From Nocardia aurantiaca (GTDB taxonomy: Bacteria > Actinomycetota > Actinomycetes > Mycobacteriales > Mycobacteriaceae), in contig NZ_WMBB01000019.1 in assembly GCF_009708175.1 (NCBI RefSeq), forward strand, positions 40,071 to 104,070: a stretch of DNA of 64,000 nt, written 5' to 3'. The translations under genes were made by a program, and so were the position numbers. Under the pieces are notes generated by a model. That model worked only from the letters and a program-made list of their open reading frames with translations, was not told where the DNA came from and ran no database searches. Positions 43,749-52,122 of this stretch are shown here, piece after piece. Within the stretch, counting starts at the first letter, position 1. Each line of letters starts with the position of its first letter.

Positions 43749-44621
43749 ATGGCGGACGAAGGCCCTCGACCGCCACGGTCCCCGTCCCCATTCGCCCGAG
43801 GTGCTGTCGTGTCCTCAATTGCCCTGCAGGCCAGGCCCATTACCGGCCGCCCGCGCCTGCCGAGCGTATCCGTGCTGGCGCGGTTCGTCGCGCCGGTTCT
43901 GCTGATCGTGATCTGGCAGATCGCCAGTTCGACCGGTTTGCTGCCGGAACGGCTGCTCGCCGCCCCGGTGACCGTCGTGCGGACGGCGGTCGACCTGGTC
44001 GAGGACGGGACGCTGACCAAGGCGGTGTCGGTGTCGCTGCGGCGCGCCGCGCTGGGCTTCGTCATCGGCGCGGCGACCGGGATCGGGCTGGCACTGGTGG
44101 CCGGGCTGAGTCGCATGGGGGAGTACCTGGTCGATCCGCTGATGCAGATGCTGCGGACGCTGCCGTTCTACGGCCTGATCCCGCTGTTCATTCTGTGGTT
44201 CGGGATCGGGGAGTTGCCCAAGATCGTGCTGGTCGCCTTCGGTGTGGCGATTCCGCTGTACCTGAATACCTTCGCGGGTATCCGCAGCGTGGACGGCAAA
44301 CTGGCCGAGCTCGCGCGGGTGCAGCGGCTGAGCCGCGGGGGCCTGATCCTACACATCGTGCTGCCGGGTGCGCTGCCGCAGACGCTGGTCGGCCTGCGCC
44401 AGTCGCTGGGCGTGGCCTGGCTGGCGCTCATCGTGGCCGAACAGGTCAATGCCGACGCGGGCCTGGGCTTCATGATCAACGACGCCCGCGAGTTCCTACG
44501 CACCGACGTGATCGTGGTCGGCCTGCTCGTCTACAGCGTGCTCGGGCTGCTCACCGACGCGCTGGTCCGTTCGATCGAGAGGAGAGCGCTGTCATGGCGA
44601 CGCGGCTTCCTGGCACACTGA
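43749..44621 (+). CDS. ssuC: Aliphatic sulfonate ABC transporter permease
   Basis: A 290-aa inner-membrane permease of the taurine/nitrate/sulfonate family, about six membrane segments, with the EAA-loop region ARVQRLSRGGLILHIVLPGA. First gene of an ssuCBAD operon, which takes up alkanesulfonates as sulfur source. The ATG at 43749 is chosen for its GGGTCGAGG site; a GTG at 43809 is the alternative. Its end overlaps ssuB by 28 bases. Confidence 0.88.
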   Translation: MADEGPRPPRSPSPFARGAVVSSIALQARPITGRPRLPSVSVLARFVAPVLLIVIWQIASSTGLLPERLLAAPVTVVRTAVDLVEDGTLTKAVSVSLRRAALGFVIGAATGIGLALVAGLSRMGEYLVDPLMQMLRTLPFYGLIPLFILWFGIGELPKIVLVAFGVAIPLYLNTFAGIRSVDGKLAELARVQRLSRGGLILHIVLPGALPQTLVGLRQSLGVAWLALIVAEQVNADAGLGFMINDAREFLRTDVIVVGLLVYSVLGLLTDALVRSIERRALSWRRGFLAH

Positions 44622-45379
44622 CCGATTCGGTGATCGCGGCGACGCTGGCCGAGCTGGAGGAGACGGCGGCGCCCCCGGTCGTGCGAATTCGTAATCTGGT
44701 CAAGGACTTCGGGGAACGCCGCATCCTGCGCGGACTGGATCTCGACATCCGCCCCGGCGAGTTCGTGGCCCTGCTCGGACGCAGCGGCTCCGGCAAATCC
44801 ACCCTGTTGCGGGCGCTGGCGGGGCTGGACGACCAGACCGGCGGCGAGCTCACCGTGTCCGGCGAGGTCGCGGTCGCCTTCCAGGAACCGCGGCTGGTGC
44901 CGTGGAAACGCGTGCGCGACAACGTCACCCTGGGCCTGCGCCACGAAAACTCCAGGGCCGCGGCCGAAGCCGCGCTGGCCGAGGTGGGGCTGGCCGAGCG
45001 CGGCGGAGCCTGGCCGCTCACGCTTTCCGGTGGTGAGGCGCAGCGGGCCTCGCTGGCGCGCGCCCTGGTCCGCGAGCCCGATCTGCTGCTGCTCGACGAA
45101 CCCTTCAGCGCCCTGGACGCCCTGACACGCATCACGATTCACGGCCTGGTGCTGGACCTGTGGGCCCGGCACCGGCCCGGCGTGCTGCTGGTCACCCACG
45201 ACGTGGACGAGGCGCTGCTGCTGGCCGACCGCGCCCTCGTGCTCGACGGCGGCCGCATCGCCCGCGAGCTCCCCATCGACCTGCCGCGGCCACGCCGGCG
45301 CGAGCATCCCGAATTCCTGGCCCTGCGAACGGCACTGCTGGCCGAGCTGGGCGTCACCCCGGAAGGAACCACCGAATGA
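44594..45379 (+). CDS. ssuB: Aliphatic sulfonate ABC transporter ATPase
   Basis: A 261-aa ABC ATPase: Walker A GRSGSGKST, Q-loop FQEPRLVPWKRV, signature LSGGEAQRASLARALV, Walker B LLLLDEPFSALDA and H-loop THDVDEALLLADR, all as in SsuB/TauB. Its ATG overlaps the ssuC end and its TGA overlaps the ssuA ATG (ATGA). Confidence 0.9.
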   Translation: MATRLPGTLTDSVIAATLAELEETAAPPVVRIRNLVKDFGERRILRGLDLDIRPGEFVALLGRSGSGKSTLLRALAGLDDQTGGELTVSGEVAVAFQEPRLVPWKRVRDNVTLGLRHENSRAAAEAALAEVGLAERGGAWPLTLSGGEAQRASLARALVREPDLLLLDEPFSALDALTRITIHGLVLDLWARHRPGVLLVTHDVDEALLLADRALVLDGGRIARELPIDLPRPRRREHPEFLALRTALLAELGVTPEGTTE

Positions 45380-46371
45380 AATCCAGACGCCTGTTCGCCG
45401 CCCTGGCGATCGCCGCGACCCTCATCAGCGCGGCGTGCTCCTCCGGTGGTGACGACACACACGGGGTGAACGCGGATGGCTCGGTGGACCTGTCGCAGGT
45501 GACCCTGCACGTCGGCGATCAGAAAGGCCTTGCGCTGCAGGCCCTGCTGGACGTCTCGGGCGAGGGTAAGAACCTGCCCTACAAGGTCGAATGGTCCACC
45601 TTCACCGCCGGTCCGCCCATGCTCGAGGCGATCAATGCCGGATCCGTCGACTTCGGTGGCGTCGGCGACGCCCCGCCGGTGTTCGCGGCGGCGGCCAAGT
45701 CGCAAATCAAGATCGTGGCGTCCTACGACTCCGGTGCGGCCGGCAATGCCGTCGTGGTGCCCAAGGACTCGTCGATCAAGGATCCGAAGGACCTGCGCGG
45801 CAAGAAGATCGCCGTCACCAAGGGCAGCTCGGCGCACTACCACCTGCTGTCGGTGCTGACCAAGTCCGGACTGACCTTCGCCGATATCGAACCGCAGTAC
45901 CTGCAGCCCGCCGACGCGCTCGCCGCGCTGTCCACCGGCCGGGTGGACGCCTGGACGGTGTGGGACCCCTATGTGGCCCAGTCCGAGCTGGGCGGCAATC
46001 GGGTCCTGGTGGACGGCACCGGCTATGTGAAGCCGGACAGCTTCTACGTCACGGGCTCGAAGACGTTGCAGAACAAGGCGAATGCCGCAGCGGTCCGCGA
46101 CCTGCTGGTGCGGATCCAGCGCGCGCACGTGTGGATCACGAACCATCGCGAGGAGTGGGCCAAGCAGTCGGCCGCGATCACCGGGGTGCCCTACGACGTC
46201 ACCCTGCTCGCCGTGAACCGCGGCAATTTCCAGGACCACCCGCTCGACGACGCGACGATCGCCGCGGAACAGCAAGTGGCGGACGGCTTCTCCGACGCCA
46301 AGCTGATTCCGGGCAGGGTCCGGATCGCCGACTTCATCGACACCCGCTACAACGACCGATTCACCTCCTAG
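45376..46371 (+). CDS. ssuA: Aliphatic sulfonate-binding lipoprotein
   Basis: A 331-aa exported binding lipoprotein: signal with lipobox ISAAC, then the NMT1/SsuA-like fold (LEAINAGSVDFGGVGDAPPVFAAAA; SALAALSTGRVDAWTVWDPYVA-type region). It delivers sulfonates to SsuBC. The NMT1-like family also binds thiamine precursors and taurine, but adjacency to ssuD decides for sulfonates. Confidence 0.88.
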   Translation: MKSRRLFAALAIAATLISAACSSGGDDTHGVNADGSVDLSQVTLHVGDQKGLALQALLDVSGEGKNLPYKVEWSTFTAGPPMLEAINAGSVDFGGVGDAPPVFAAAAKSQIKIVASYDSGAAGNAVVVPKDSSIKDPKDLRGKKIAVTKGSSAHYHLLSVLTKSGLTFADIEPQYLQPADALAALSTGRVDAWTVWDPYVAQSELGGNRVLVDGTGYVKPDSFYVTGSKTLQNKANAAAVRDLLVRIQRAHVWITNHREEWAKQSAAITGVPYDVTLLAVNRGNFQDHPLDDATIAAEQQVADGFSDAKLIPGRVRIADFIDTRYNDRFTS

Positions 46372-46381
46372 GAGTCCCCGC

Positions 46382-47527
46382 ATGAGCTTGTCGTTCCATT
46401 GGTTCCTGCCCACCTCCGGCGACTCCCGCGGCCTGGTGGTCGGCGGGCACGGCACCCCCATGTCGGGTGATCGGCCGGCCTCGCTGCACTACCTCAACCA
46501 GATCGCCGCAGCGGCCGAGTCCAACGGCTTCGAGGCCGTGCTCACCCCCACCGGTTCCTGGTGCGAGGACGCCTGGCTGACCACCGCGATGCTGGTGGAG
46601 ACCACCGAGACGCTGAAGTTCCTGGTGGCCCTGCGCCCGGGCCTGATGAGCCCGACCCTCGCCGCGCAGATGGCGGGTACCTTCCAGCGGCACTCCCGGG
46701 GCCGGTTGTTCATCAATGTGGTGACCGGCGGCGAGCCCCTGGAGCAGGCCGCCTACGGCGACTTCGCCGACAAGGAGGCGCGGTACGCCCGGACCGGGGA
46801 GTTCCTGCACGTGGTGCGGTCGCTGTGGAACTCGCACGAGCCGGTCACGTTCCGCGGCGAGCACATTCGCGTCGAGAACGCGCTGCTGAGCAATCGGCCC
46901 GATCCCGTGCCGCCGATCTTCTTCGGTGGTTCGTCGGGCCCGGCCGGACCGGTGGCGGCGCGCTACGCCGACGGCTACCTCACCTGGGGCGAGCCGGTGC
47001 TGGCGGTGAGCCGCAAGCTGGACTGGATTCGCGGGCTCGCGGTCGACCACGGCCGCAAGCTGGACTACGGCCTGCGCATCCACGTCATCACCCGCGACAC
47101 CTCCGAGGAGGCCTGGGCGGTGGCCGACAAGCTGTTGGCCGGCATCGATCCGGCCGATATCGAACGCGTCCAGAACGCCCTGGCCAACAGCGAATCCGAG
47201 GGCCAGCGCCGGATGTCGGAGCTGCACAATGGCAGCACCGACCGGCTCGAGATCGCCCCCAATCTGTGGGCGGGTGTGGGCCTGGTGCGCGGCGGCGCGG
47301 GCACCGCACTGGTCGGCTCGCATGAGGAGGTGGCCGAACGCCTCATCGAATACTCGAAGGTGGGCATCTCCCACTTCGTGCTCTCCGGCTATCCGCACCT
47401 GGAGGAGGCGTATTGGTTCGGCGAGGGCGTACTGCCCATCCTGGCGCGAAAGGGTCTGTGGCGGCACCCGATCCGCCGCCCAGCCGGGCCGGCCGTCACC
47501 CCGTTCGCCGGCGCGTCCAGCAGCTAG
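46382..47527 (+). CDS. ssuD: FMN-dependent alkanesulfonate monooxygenase
   Basis: A 381-aa luciferase-fold enzyme. Family sequence: FHWFLPTSGDSRG at the start, WCEDAWLTTAM, RLFINVVTGGEPLEQ, PPIFFGGSSGPAGPVAARYADGYLTWGE and the C-terminal FVLSGYPHLEEAYWFGEGVLP. It converts alkanesulfonates to aldehyde and sulfite with reduced FMN, supplied by a separate reductase (SsuE) not encoded here. Last gene of the ssu operon. Confidence 0.92.
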   Translation: MSLSFHWFLPTSGDSRGLVVGGHGTPMSGDRPASLHYLNQIAAAAESNGFEAVLTPTGSWCEDAWLTTAMLVETTETLKFLVALRPGLMSPTLAAQMAGTFQRHSRGRLFINVVTGGEPLEQAAYGDFADKEARYARTGEFLHVVRSLWNSHEPVTFRGEHIRVENALLSNRPDPVPPIFFGGSSGPAGPVAARYADGYLTWGEPVLAVSRKLDWIRGLAVDHGRKLDYGLRIHVITRDTSEEAWAVADKLLAGIDPADIERVQNALANSESEGQRRMSELHNGSTDRLEIAPNLWAGVGLVRGGAGTALVGSHEEVAERLIEYSKVGISHFVLSGYPHLEEAYWFGEGVLPILARKGLWRHPIRRPAGPAVTPFAGASSS

Positions 47528-47918
47528 ACCCGAGGTAACCGGGCACGGCCGCCGCGCCCCGAGGGTCCGGCGGCCGCCGAGTACGGACGGTGCGTCATTC
47601 GGCGGCAGGTTCACTGGGCCGACGAGCCCTCGCCGCCGTCGCCGCGGGACATCGTACGGGGCTGGCGACAACACGAATCCTGTTGTGTGCCAATGTCTGA
47701 GATGTAGACGCCGCCGCGGCGGGACCGCGCGAGATCGAGGCGGCCGCGGCGGGTAGGAGCGATAGGGAGTCGCCGCCGTTGCGCTGTCCGAGCGCACTGC
47801 GCCCTTACCTCGTGCAACACATTCTCACCAAGCCCGGATTCACCAATCACATACGGTGACGGTGGAATTCACCCGGCCGTCGTGCGACCGTCGACCGGGT
47901 CTGCCACAGTCGACATCT
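47528..47918. other. Intergenic region after ssuD
   Basis: About 390 bases; no gene supported. GC-rich with several short inverted repeats. Must hold the 5'-nucleotidase promoter. Confidence 0.5.
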
Positions 47919-49598
47919 ATGAACGGTCGGCGTGTTCTGGGACTGTGCGCGGCGGTACTGAGTCTGGGTCTGGTGGCGGGCTGCGGCGGCGCGGACAACA
48001 CCGCCCCCGCCACCTCGACCGCGGTGCCGCTGGTGTCGACCGGCGACCTGCCCAGGCCGCAACCGGGTGAAGTACACCTGTTCGGGATCAACGACCTGCA
48101 CGGAAATCTCCAGCCGCCGGAGGGAGCCAACGGCAAGGTTGGCATGTACACCGCCGGGGGAGCGGCCTACCTGGCCGCACATCTGGCGCGGCTGAAGGCG
48201 GCCTATCCCGACAGCGCGGTCCTGTCGGCCGGCGACAATATCGGGGCCAGCCCGCTCGTCTCCTCGCTGTTCCACGACGAGCCGACCATCGACTTCCTCA
48301 ACTCGGTGGGCGTGGCCGCCTCGGCGGTCGGCAATCACGAATTCGACCACGGCGTCACCGAATTGCGGCGACTCCGGCAGGGTGGCTGCGCCGCCGACGG
48401 CTGCGCGCCGGGCGAGCCGTTCACCGGCGCGAAGTTCCCGTACCTGGCCGCCAACGTCACCGATGACAATGGCCGACTGCCGCCGGGACTGACGCCGTGG
48501 ACCATGCTGGAGCTGGGCGGCCACAAGATCGGCGTCATCGGGACCGTCACCACCGAGACCGAGCACATCGTCATGCCGGAGGGCATTCGCGGCTACCGCT
48601 TCGGCGACGAGGCCGGCGCCATCGACAAGTACGTGCCCGAGATGAAGGCCGCCGGCGCGGAAACCGTGGTGGCGCTGCTACACGACGGCGGCGCCCAGCA
48701 GACCCACGGCCGCCCGGTCGACTACAACGGGTGCGCGGACATCTCGCCCGATGTGAAGGCGCTGGCCCACAAGACCGATGCCGCAGTCTCGGTGCTGCTC
48801 ACCGCGCACAGTCACCAGGCCTACAACTGCACCCTGGAGGGCAAGGTCGTCACCCAGGCCGCCTCCTTCGGCCGTCTCGTCACCGATGTGACGCTGCGCT
48901 TCCACGACGGCAAGGTCGAGGCCGCAGCGGTCAACCGGGTCGTCACCCGCGAACTCACGCCCACGACCACCACTGCCCAGCTGGTAAATTTCTTTGCCGC
49001 GCAAGCCAAGCCGCTTGCCCAGCGAGTCATCGGCAGCGCCGCCGCGGCGGTGCCCGCCGAGCCGGCCCCGGCCGGGGATTCCCCGCTCGGCGACGTTATC
49101 GCAGACGCCATGCTCGACGCCATGACCAATGTGCAGGCGGTGGCGGCCTTCATGAATCCCGGCGGTGTACGCGCCGGCTTGACCGGCGGGACCATCACCT
49201 ACGAGCAGGCGTACACCGTGCAACCCTTCGGCAATCAGGTGGTGGCCGTCGCGCTGACCGGGCAGCAGATCCTGAATCTGTTGGAACAGCAGTGGGACAA
49301 TGCGAGCAAACCCGATGTGCTGTCGGTCGCCGGCATCTCCTACTCCTACTCCGACACCGCGTCCACGGGGCACAAGGTGATCGACGACAGTGTCCGCGTG
49401 GCCGGGCAGCCGCTGAATCCCGCGGCCGTCTACCGGGTTTCGACCAATAACTTCCTGGCCGCCGGGGGCGACGGCTTCACCGTGTTCGAGCAGGGCAGCG
49501 AAACACTGGTCGGCCCCAGCGATCTCGATGCGCTGGAGTCGTATCTGCGCTCACACGGAGCGGTCGTCCCGCCCGCCGGCCGGATCGAGAAGCACTAG
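47919..49598 (+). CDS. Secreted 5'-nucleotidase/metallophosphatase (UshA-like) lipoprotein
   Basis: A 559-aa exported enzyme. Lipobox LVAGC after a signal peptide. The N-terminal calcineurin-like phosphoesterase has the metal ligands in GINDLHGNL, SAGDNIG, GNHEFDHG and AHSHQAY (GHSH in many homologues). The C-terminal 5'-nucleotidase substrate domain has NPGGVRAGLTGGTITYEQAYTVQPFGN and NFLAAGGDGF. It hydrolyses extracellular nucleotides for phosphate and nucleoside scavenging. The ATG at 47919 begins the signal. Confidence 0.9.
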   Translation: MNGRRVLGLCAAVLSLGLVAGCGGADNTAPATSTAVPLVSTGDLPRPQPGEVHLFGINDLHGNLQPPEGANGKVGMYTAGGAAYLAAHLARLKAAYPDSAVLSAGDNIGASPLVSSLFHDEPTIDFLNSVGVAASAVGNHEFDHGVTELRRLRQGGCAADGCAPGEPFTGAKFPYLAANVTDDNGRLPPGLTPWTMLELGGHKIGVIGTVTTETEHIVMPEGIRGYRFGDEAGAIDKYVPEMKAAGAETVVALLHDGGAQQTHGRPVDYNGCADISPDVKALAHKTDAAVSVLLTAHSHQAYNCTLEGKVVTQAASFGRLVTDVTLRFHDGKVEAAAVNRVVTRELTPTTTTAQLVNFFAAQAKPLAQRVIGSAAAAVPAEPAPAGDSPLGDVIADAMLDAMTNVQAVAAFMNPGGVRAGLTGGTITYEQAYTVQPFGNQVVAVALTGQQILNLLEQQWDNASKPDVLSVAGISYSYSDTASTGHKVIDDSVRVAGQPLNPAAVYRVSTNNFLAAGGDGFTVFEQGSETLVGPSDLDALESYLRSHGAVVPPAGRIEKH

Positions 49599-50303
49599 CG
49601 CCGGAACTCCTCGACGGGCGTGGACTCGGCGTCTCGGTCCCCGACCTCGTCGCGGTACCACTGCTCCCGCCGATACCGCCGCACCCGATCGGCGAGCGCG
49701 TCCAGTACGGGCACCATCCGGCGCAAGGTTTCCGCGCCGAACACCACCGGGGCCCGCACCGGCGGGTGCAGCGCCCACGGGAACCGGCGCGGCATGCGGT
49801 GGCGGGCATACGTAGCGGGCGGCGCCAGAACCCGGTATACCCGACCTGCACGCGATAGTTGATCTCGTCCCGAATCGCTTGGCCCACAGCGCATCCGGCC
49901 GGGGCTCGAACGCGGGCAGATACGACTCGACCAGTTCCTCGCCGTCCGCACCCGCCGTGTGCGCGCGCTTGACGGAGGCTGCGAACATGAGCTGGACCGA
50001 TTCGCGGAAGTCGCGCGGATACCACTGTGGCTGCATACCCAGCAGATGCCCGACGTGCCGCCAGAAGTGCAGTGTCGCTTCGATTTCCGAGATGGTGGTC
50101 TGATGCCCGAGGCTCCACAGCGCCAGCCCGGGCACCACGCTGCCCGGACACGGCCTCGGCGGGCAAGATTCCGACGGAAATCCGGTACCGGGATCGGCCG
50201 GATGACCCGCGCGTGCAGTGGGCGCCTGGGCGACCAGCTCCGGGTCCAGCCACTCGGGCGCGGTCTCGAACTCCTCGAGTGTCGCGGGAGCCCTGCCTGC
50301 CAT
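49595..50303 (-). pseudogene. Relic: DUF2236/MpaB-family oxygenase
   Basis: One frame reads an N-terminal part (ATLEEFETAPEWLDPELVA), then after an apparent internal deletion a later family region (SLGHQTTISEIEATLHFWRHVGHLLGMQPQWYP-type). A second frame carries on (RDEINYRVQVGYTGFWR) and a third gives the C-terminus (RMPRRFPWALHPPVRAPVVFG to the stop at 49595). Two frameshifts and a deletion make it non-functional. Confidence 0.65.
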
Positions 50304-50478
50304 GGCCGAAGCCTGAGTCTCTCATCGTCTCACCCGCAGAGAATTCCGGCCACGCGCGCCCTGACCGGGATCGATCGGGGCCCGATGCGAGGATTGTGCG
50401 CCCTATGTTCCGATTCTCATTGACCCGTCACGTATTTCACCGTGGGCGGTCGCGCGCCTGTTCCCGTAGGGTGCGGAC

Positions 50479-51033
50479 GTGCATCGCGAGCCCGTCTCCT
50501 CCGTCGACGAACTCATGACCCTGCTGGCCGACTGCGCGGACGCGTGGGACATGCCCGATCGCAGCGGTGATCCTGTCGACATCCTCGACCACGACCGGCA
50601 GTGCGCCGAGCTCCTGCGCCGCGACTTCCCCGCCGACGAGGAACTCCAGGTCGCCGGGCTGGTGCACGACATCGGACACGTGCTGGTGCCGGGTGACGGC
50701 GCGGGCCACGGAATGCACGGCGGCAATGCCGTTCGGGGACTGCTCGGTGATCGCGTCGCGCGGCTCGTCGAACTGCACGTGGTCGCCAAGCGGTATCTGG
50801 CTGCCACGGATTCGGTGCACGCCGCGGCGCTTTCGCCGTCGAGCCGGCGCACCCTGGTTGCCCAGGGCGGGCCCATGACCCCCGGGGAAAGCGCCGCCTT
50901 CGAGCGCGATCCCGACTTCGCCGCGGCCATCGCCCTGCGTCGCGCCGATGACGCGGGCAAGGTCGTCGGACTCATCGTCGCTCCCCTCGGCGCCTGGCGA
51001 CCGGTGGTCGAACGGGTGGCCGGCGCTCGCTGA
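50479..51033 (+). CDS. HD-domain oxygenase-like protein (PhnZ/MIOX type)
   Basis: A 184-aa HD-domain protein with LDHDRQCAELL, GLVHDIGHVL, HGMHGGNAVRG and the late RRADDAGKV. This is the ligand set of mixed-valence diiron oxygenases such as PhnZ, which cleave a C-P or C-C bond, rather than of phosphohydrolases. In typical PhnZ the last motif has Trp before Asp (RRWDD); here it is Ala. Substrate unknown; phosphonate genes were not seen in the window. Confidence 0.75.
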   Translation: MHREPVSSVDELMTLLADCADAWDMPDRSGDPVDILDHDRQCAELLRRDFPADEELQVAGLVHDIGHVLVPGDGAGHGMHGGNAVRGLLGDRVARLVELHVVAKRYLAATDSVHAAALSPSSRRTLVAQGGPMTPGESAAFERDPDFAAAIALRRADDAGKVVGLIVAPLGAWRPVVERVAGAR

Positions 51034-51079
51034 GGGTGGGACACCGCACCCGGCCGCGTCGCCTGCATGGACTCGCTCC

Positions 51080-51268
51080 ATGCGGTTGTCACCGCGACTT
51101 CCCGATCTGGCCGCGCTCGATCTGCTGTTGTCGGTGATCGAGTTGGGCAGTCTGGGGCGCGAGGCCAGGGCGCATGGGATCAGTCAGCCGTCCGCCAACT
51201 CATCGGACAGAAGCCGACCGGTCCGGCGCGTGATTTGTATGCCATTGCGCGGCACCCGATGTGACTGA
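51080..51268 (+). pseudogene. Relic: LysR regulator N-terminus
   Basis: Reads LPDLAALDLLLSVIELGSLG, then REARAHGISQPSA, the start of a LysR helix-turn-helix, and then leaves the family and stops. Only about 40 of the expected 300 residues remain. Confidence 0.6.
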
Positions 51269-51470
51269 TTCATAGGGAGTGTTGTCCGAAGTGTTGACAG
51301 AGTGACGCCCATCACCATAATCTGCGGGCGCAGGCCTGCCGGAGTTCCGAAGGGTAAATGTTGCCTGCATATTTCTAGCGCCAATGCAAGGGCTTCGCTG
51401 AATTCGCAGCCCGAAGACACAAGTGCGCCAACGCCTCCCGCGAGCGTTATCAAAGGGTTATGGTCACGGC

Positions 51471-51746
51471 ATGGTGCGAACCACCGCCGCTGCTGCAGAC
51501 CCGGATGAGCCAGTCATTCCGGGCGCTGTTTCGCGGCCAAAGCTCGAGGTTGTTCCAGAATCGCCTGACCCCGAAGCGCCGCAGCCTCACTCCTTCGGCG
51601 CACACGTCCTGAGCGCGGTCGATATCGAGCGACTCCCGTCCTCGGCCCGGCATCGCATCGCAGCCTTCATCCACCTGCAGGTGGCAACGCTGGAGGAGTG
51701 GCCCGAGCCGGCTTTGCCCCCGATTCCCGATCTCGACGATCTCTGA
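51471..51746 (+). CDS. Small hypothetical protein
   Basis: A 91-aa protein, Pro/Glu-rich at the start, then FGAHVLSAVDIERLPSSARH, RIAAFIHLQVATLEEWPEP and an acidic end. The IERLPSSARHRIAAF stretch recalls small conserved proteins of nocardiae; family not named. The ATG at 51471 lacks a strong ribosome-binding site. Confidence 0.5.
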   Translation: MVRTTAAAADPDEPVIPGAVSRPKLEVVPESPDPEAPQPHSFGAHVLSAVDIERLPSSARHRIAAFIHLQVATLEEWPEPALPPIPDLDDL

Positions 51747-52122
51747 CGGATCATTCCACCGCGTCTCCTTTCCTCCGGCGATCGCCCTTCGGGTTCTGTC
51801 GGTCGAGCCGTGTGCACCCTGTCAGTCGACATAGCCGAATCCTGGGATTTTGCCGGTGGCCCGGCATTTCCGCCCGGCACGGTCAGCGATCGAGAACACC
51901 TCGATGCCCCGCCTCCGAGTAACCCCCGAACCGGCGTCGTGACGCTGCCGGCCTGCGCCTCGATCTCGGGGGCGGCGCAGGCACTGGGCGCGCAACAGTG
52001 GCGACGGCGCCCGGATCGGCAGCGCCGCCACTCGAATTGAGTGACATGACCCCTCGATAGCGCGGCGGCGGACTGCCGTGCCATCGCCGCGCACGATCGG
52101 GTGTCCCGCGACCTGCTGACCG
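51747..52122. other. Intergenic region before the Nramp gene end
   Basis: About 375 bases; no gene seen. Confidence 0.5.

Noticed and set aside
47611..47850. Minus-strand small ORF resembling sulfur-gene leader peptides (RRGRLDLARSRRGG ... CCR)
   Set aside because: It points towards ssuD from the wrong side, with no minus-strand gene downstream, so the Cys-rich end is likely chance.
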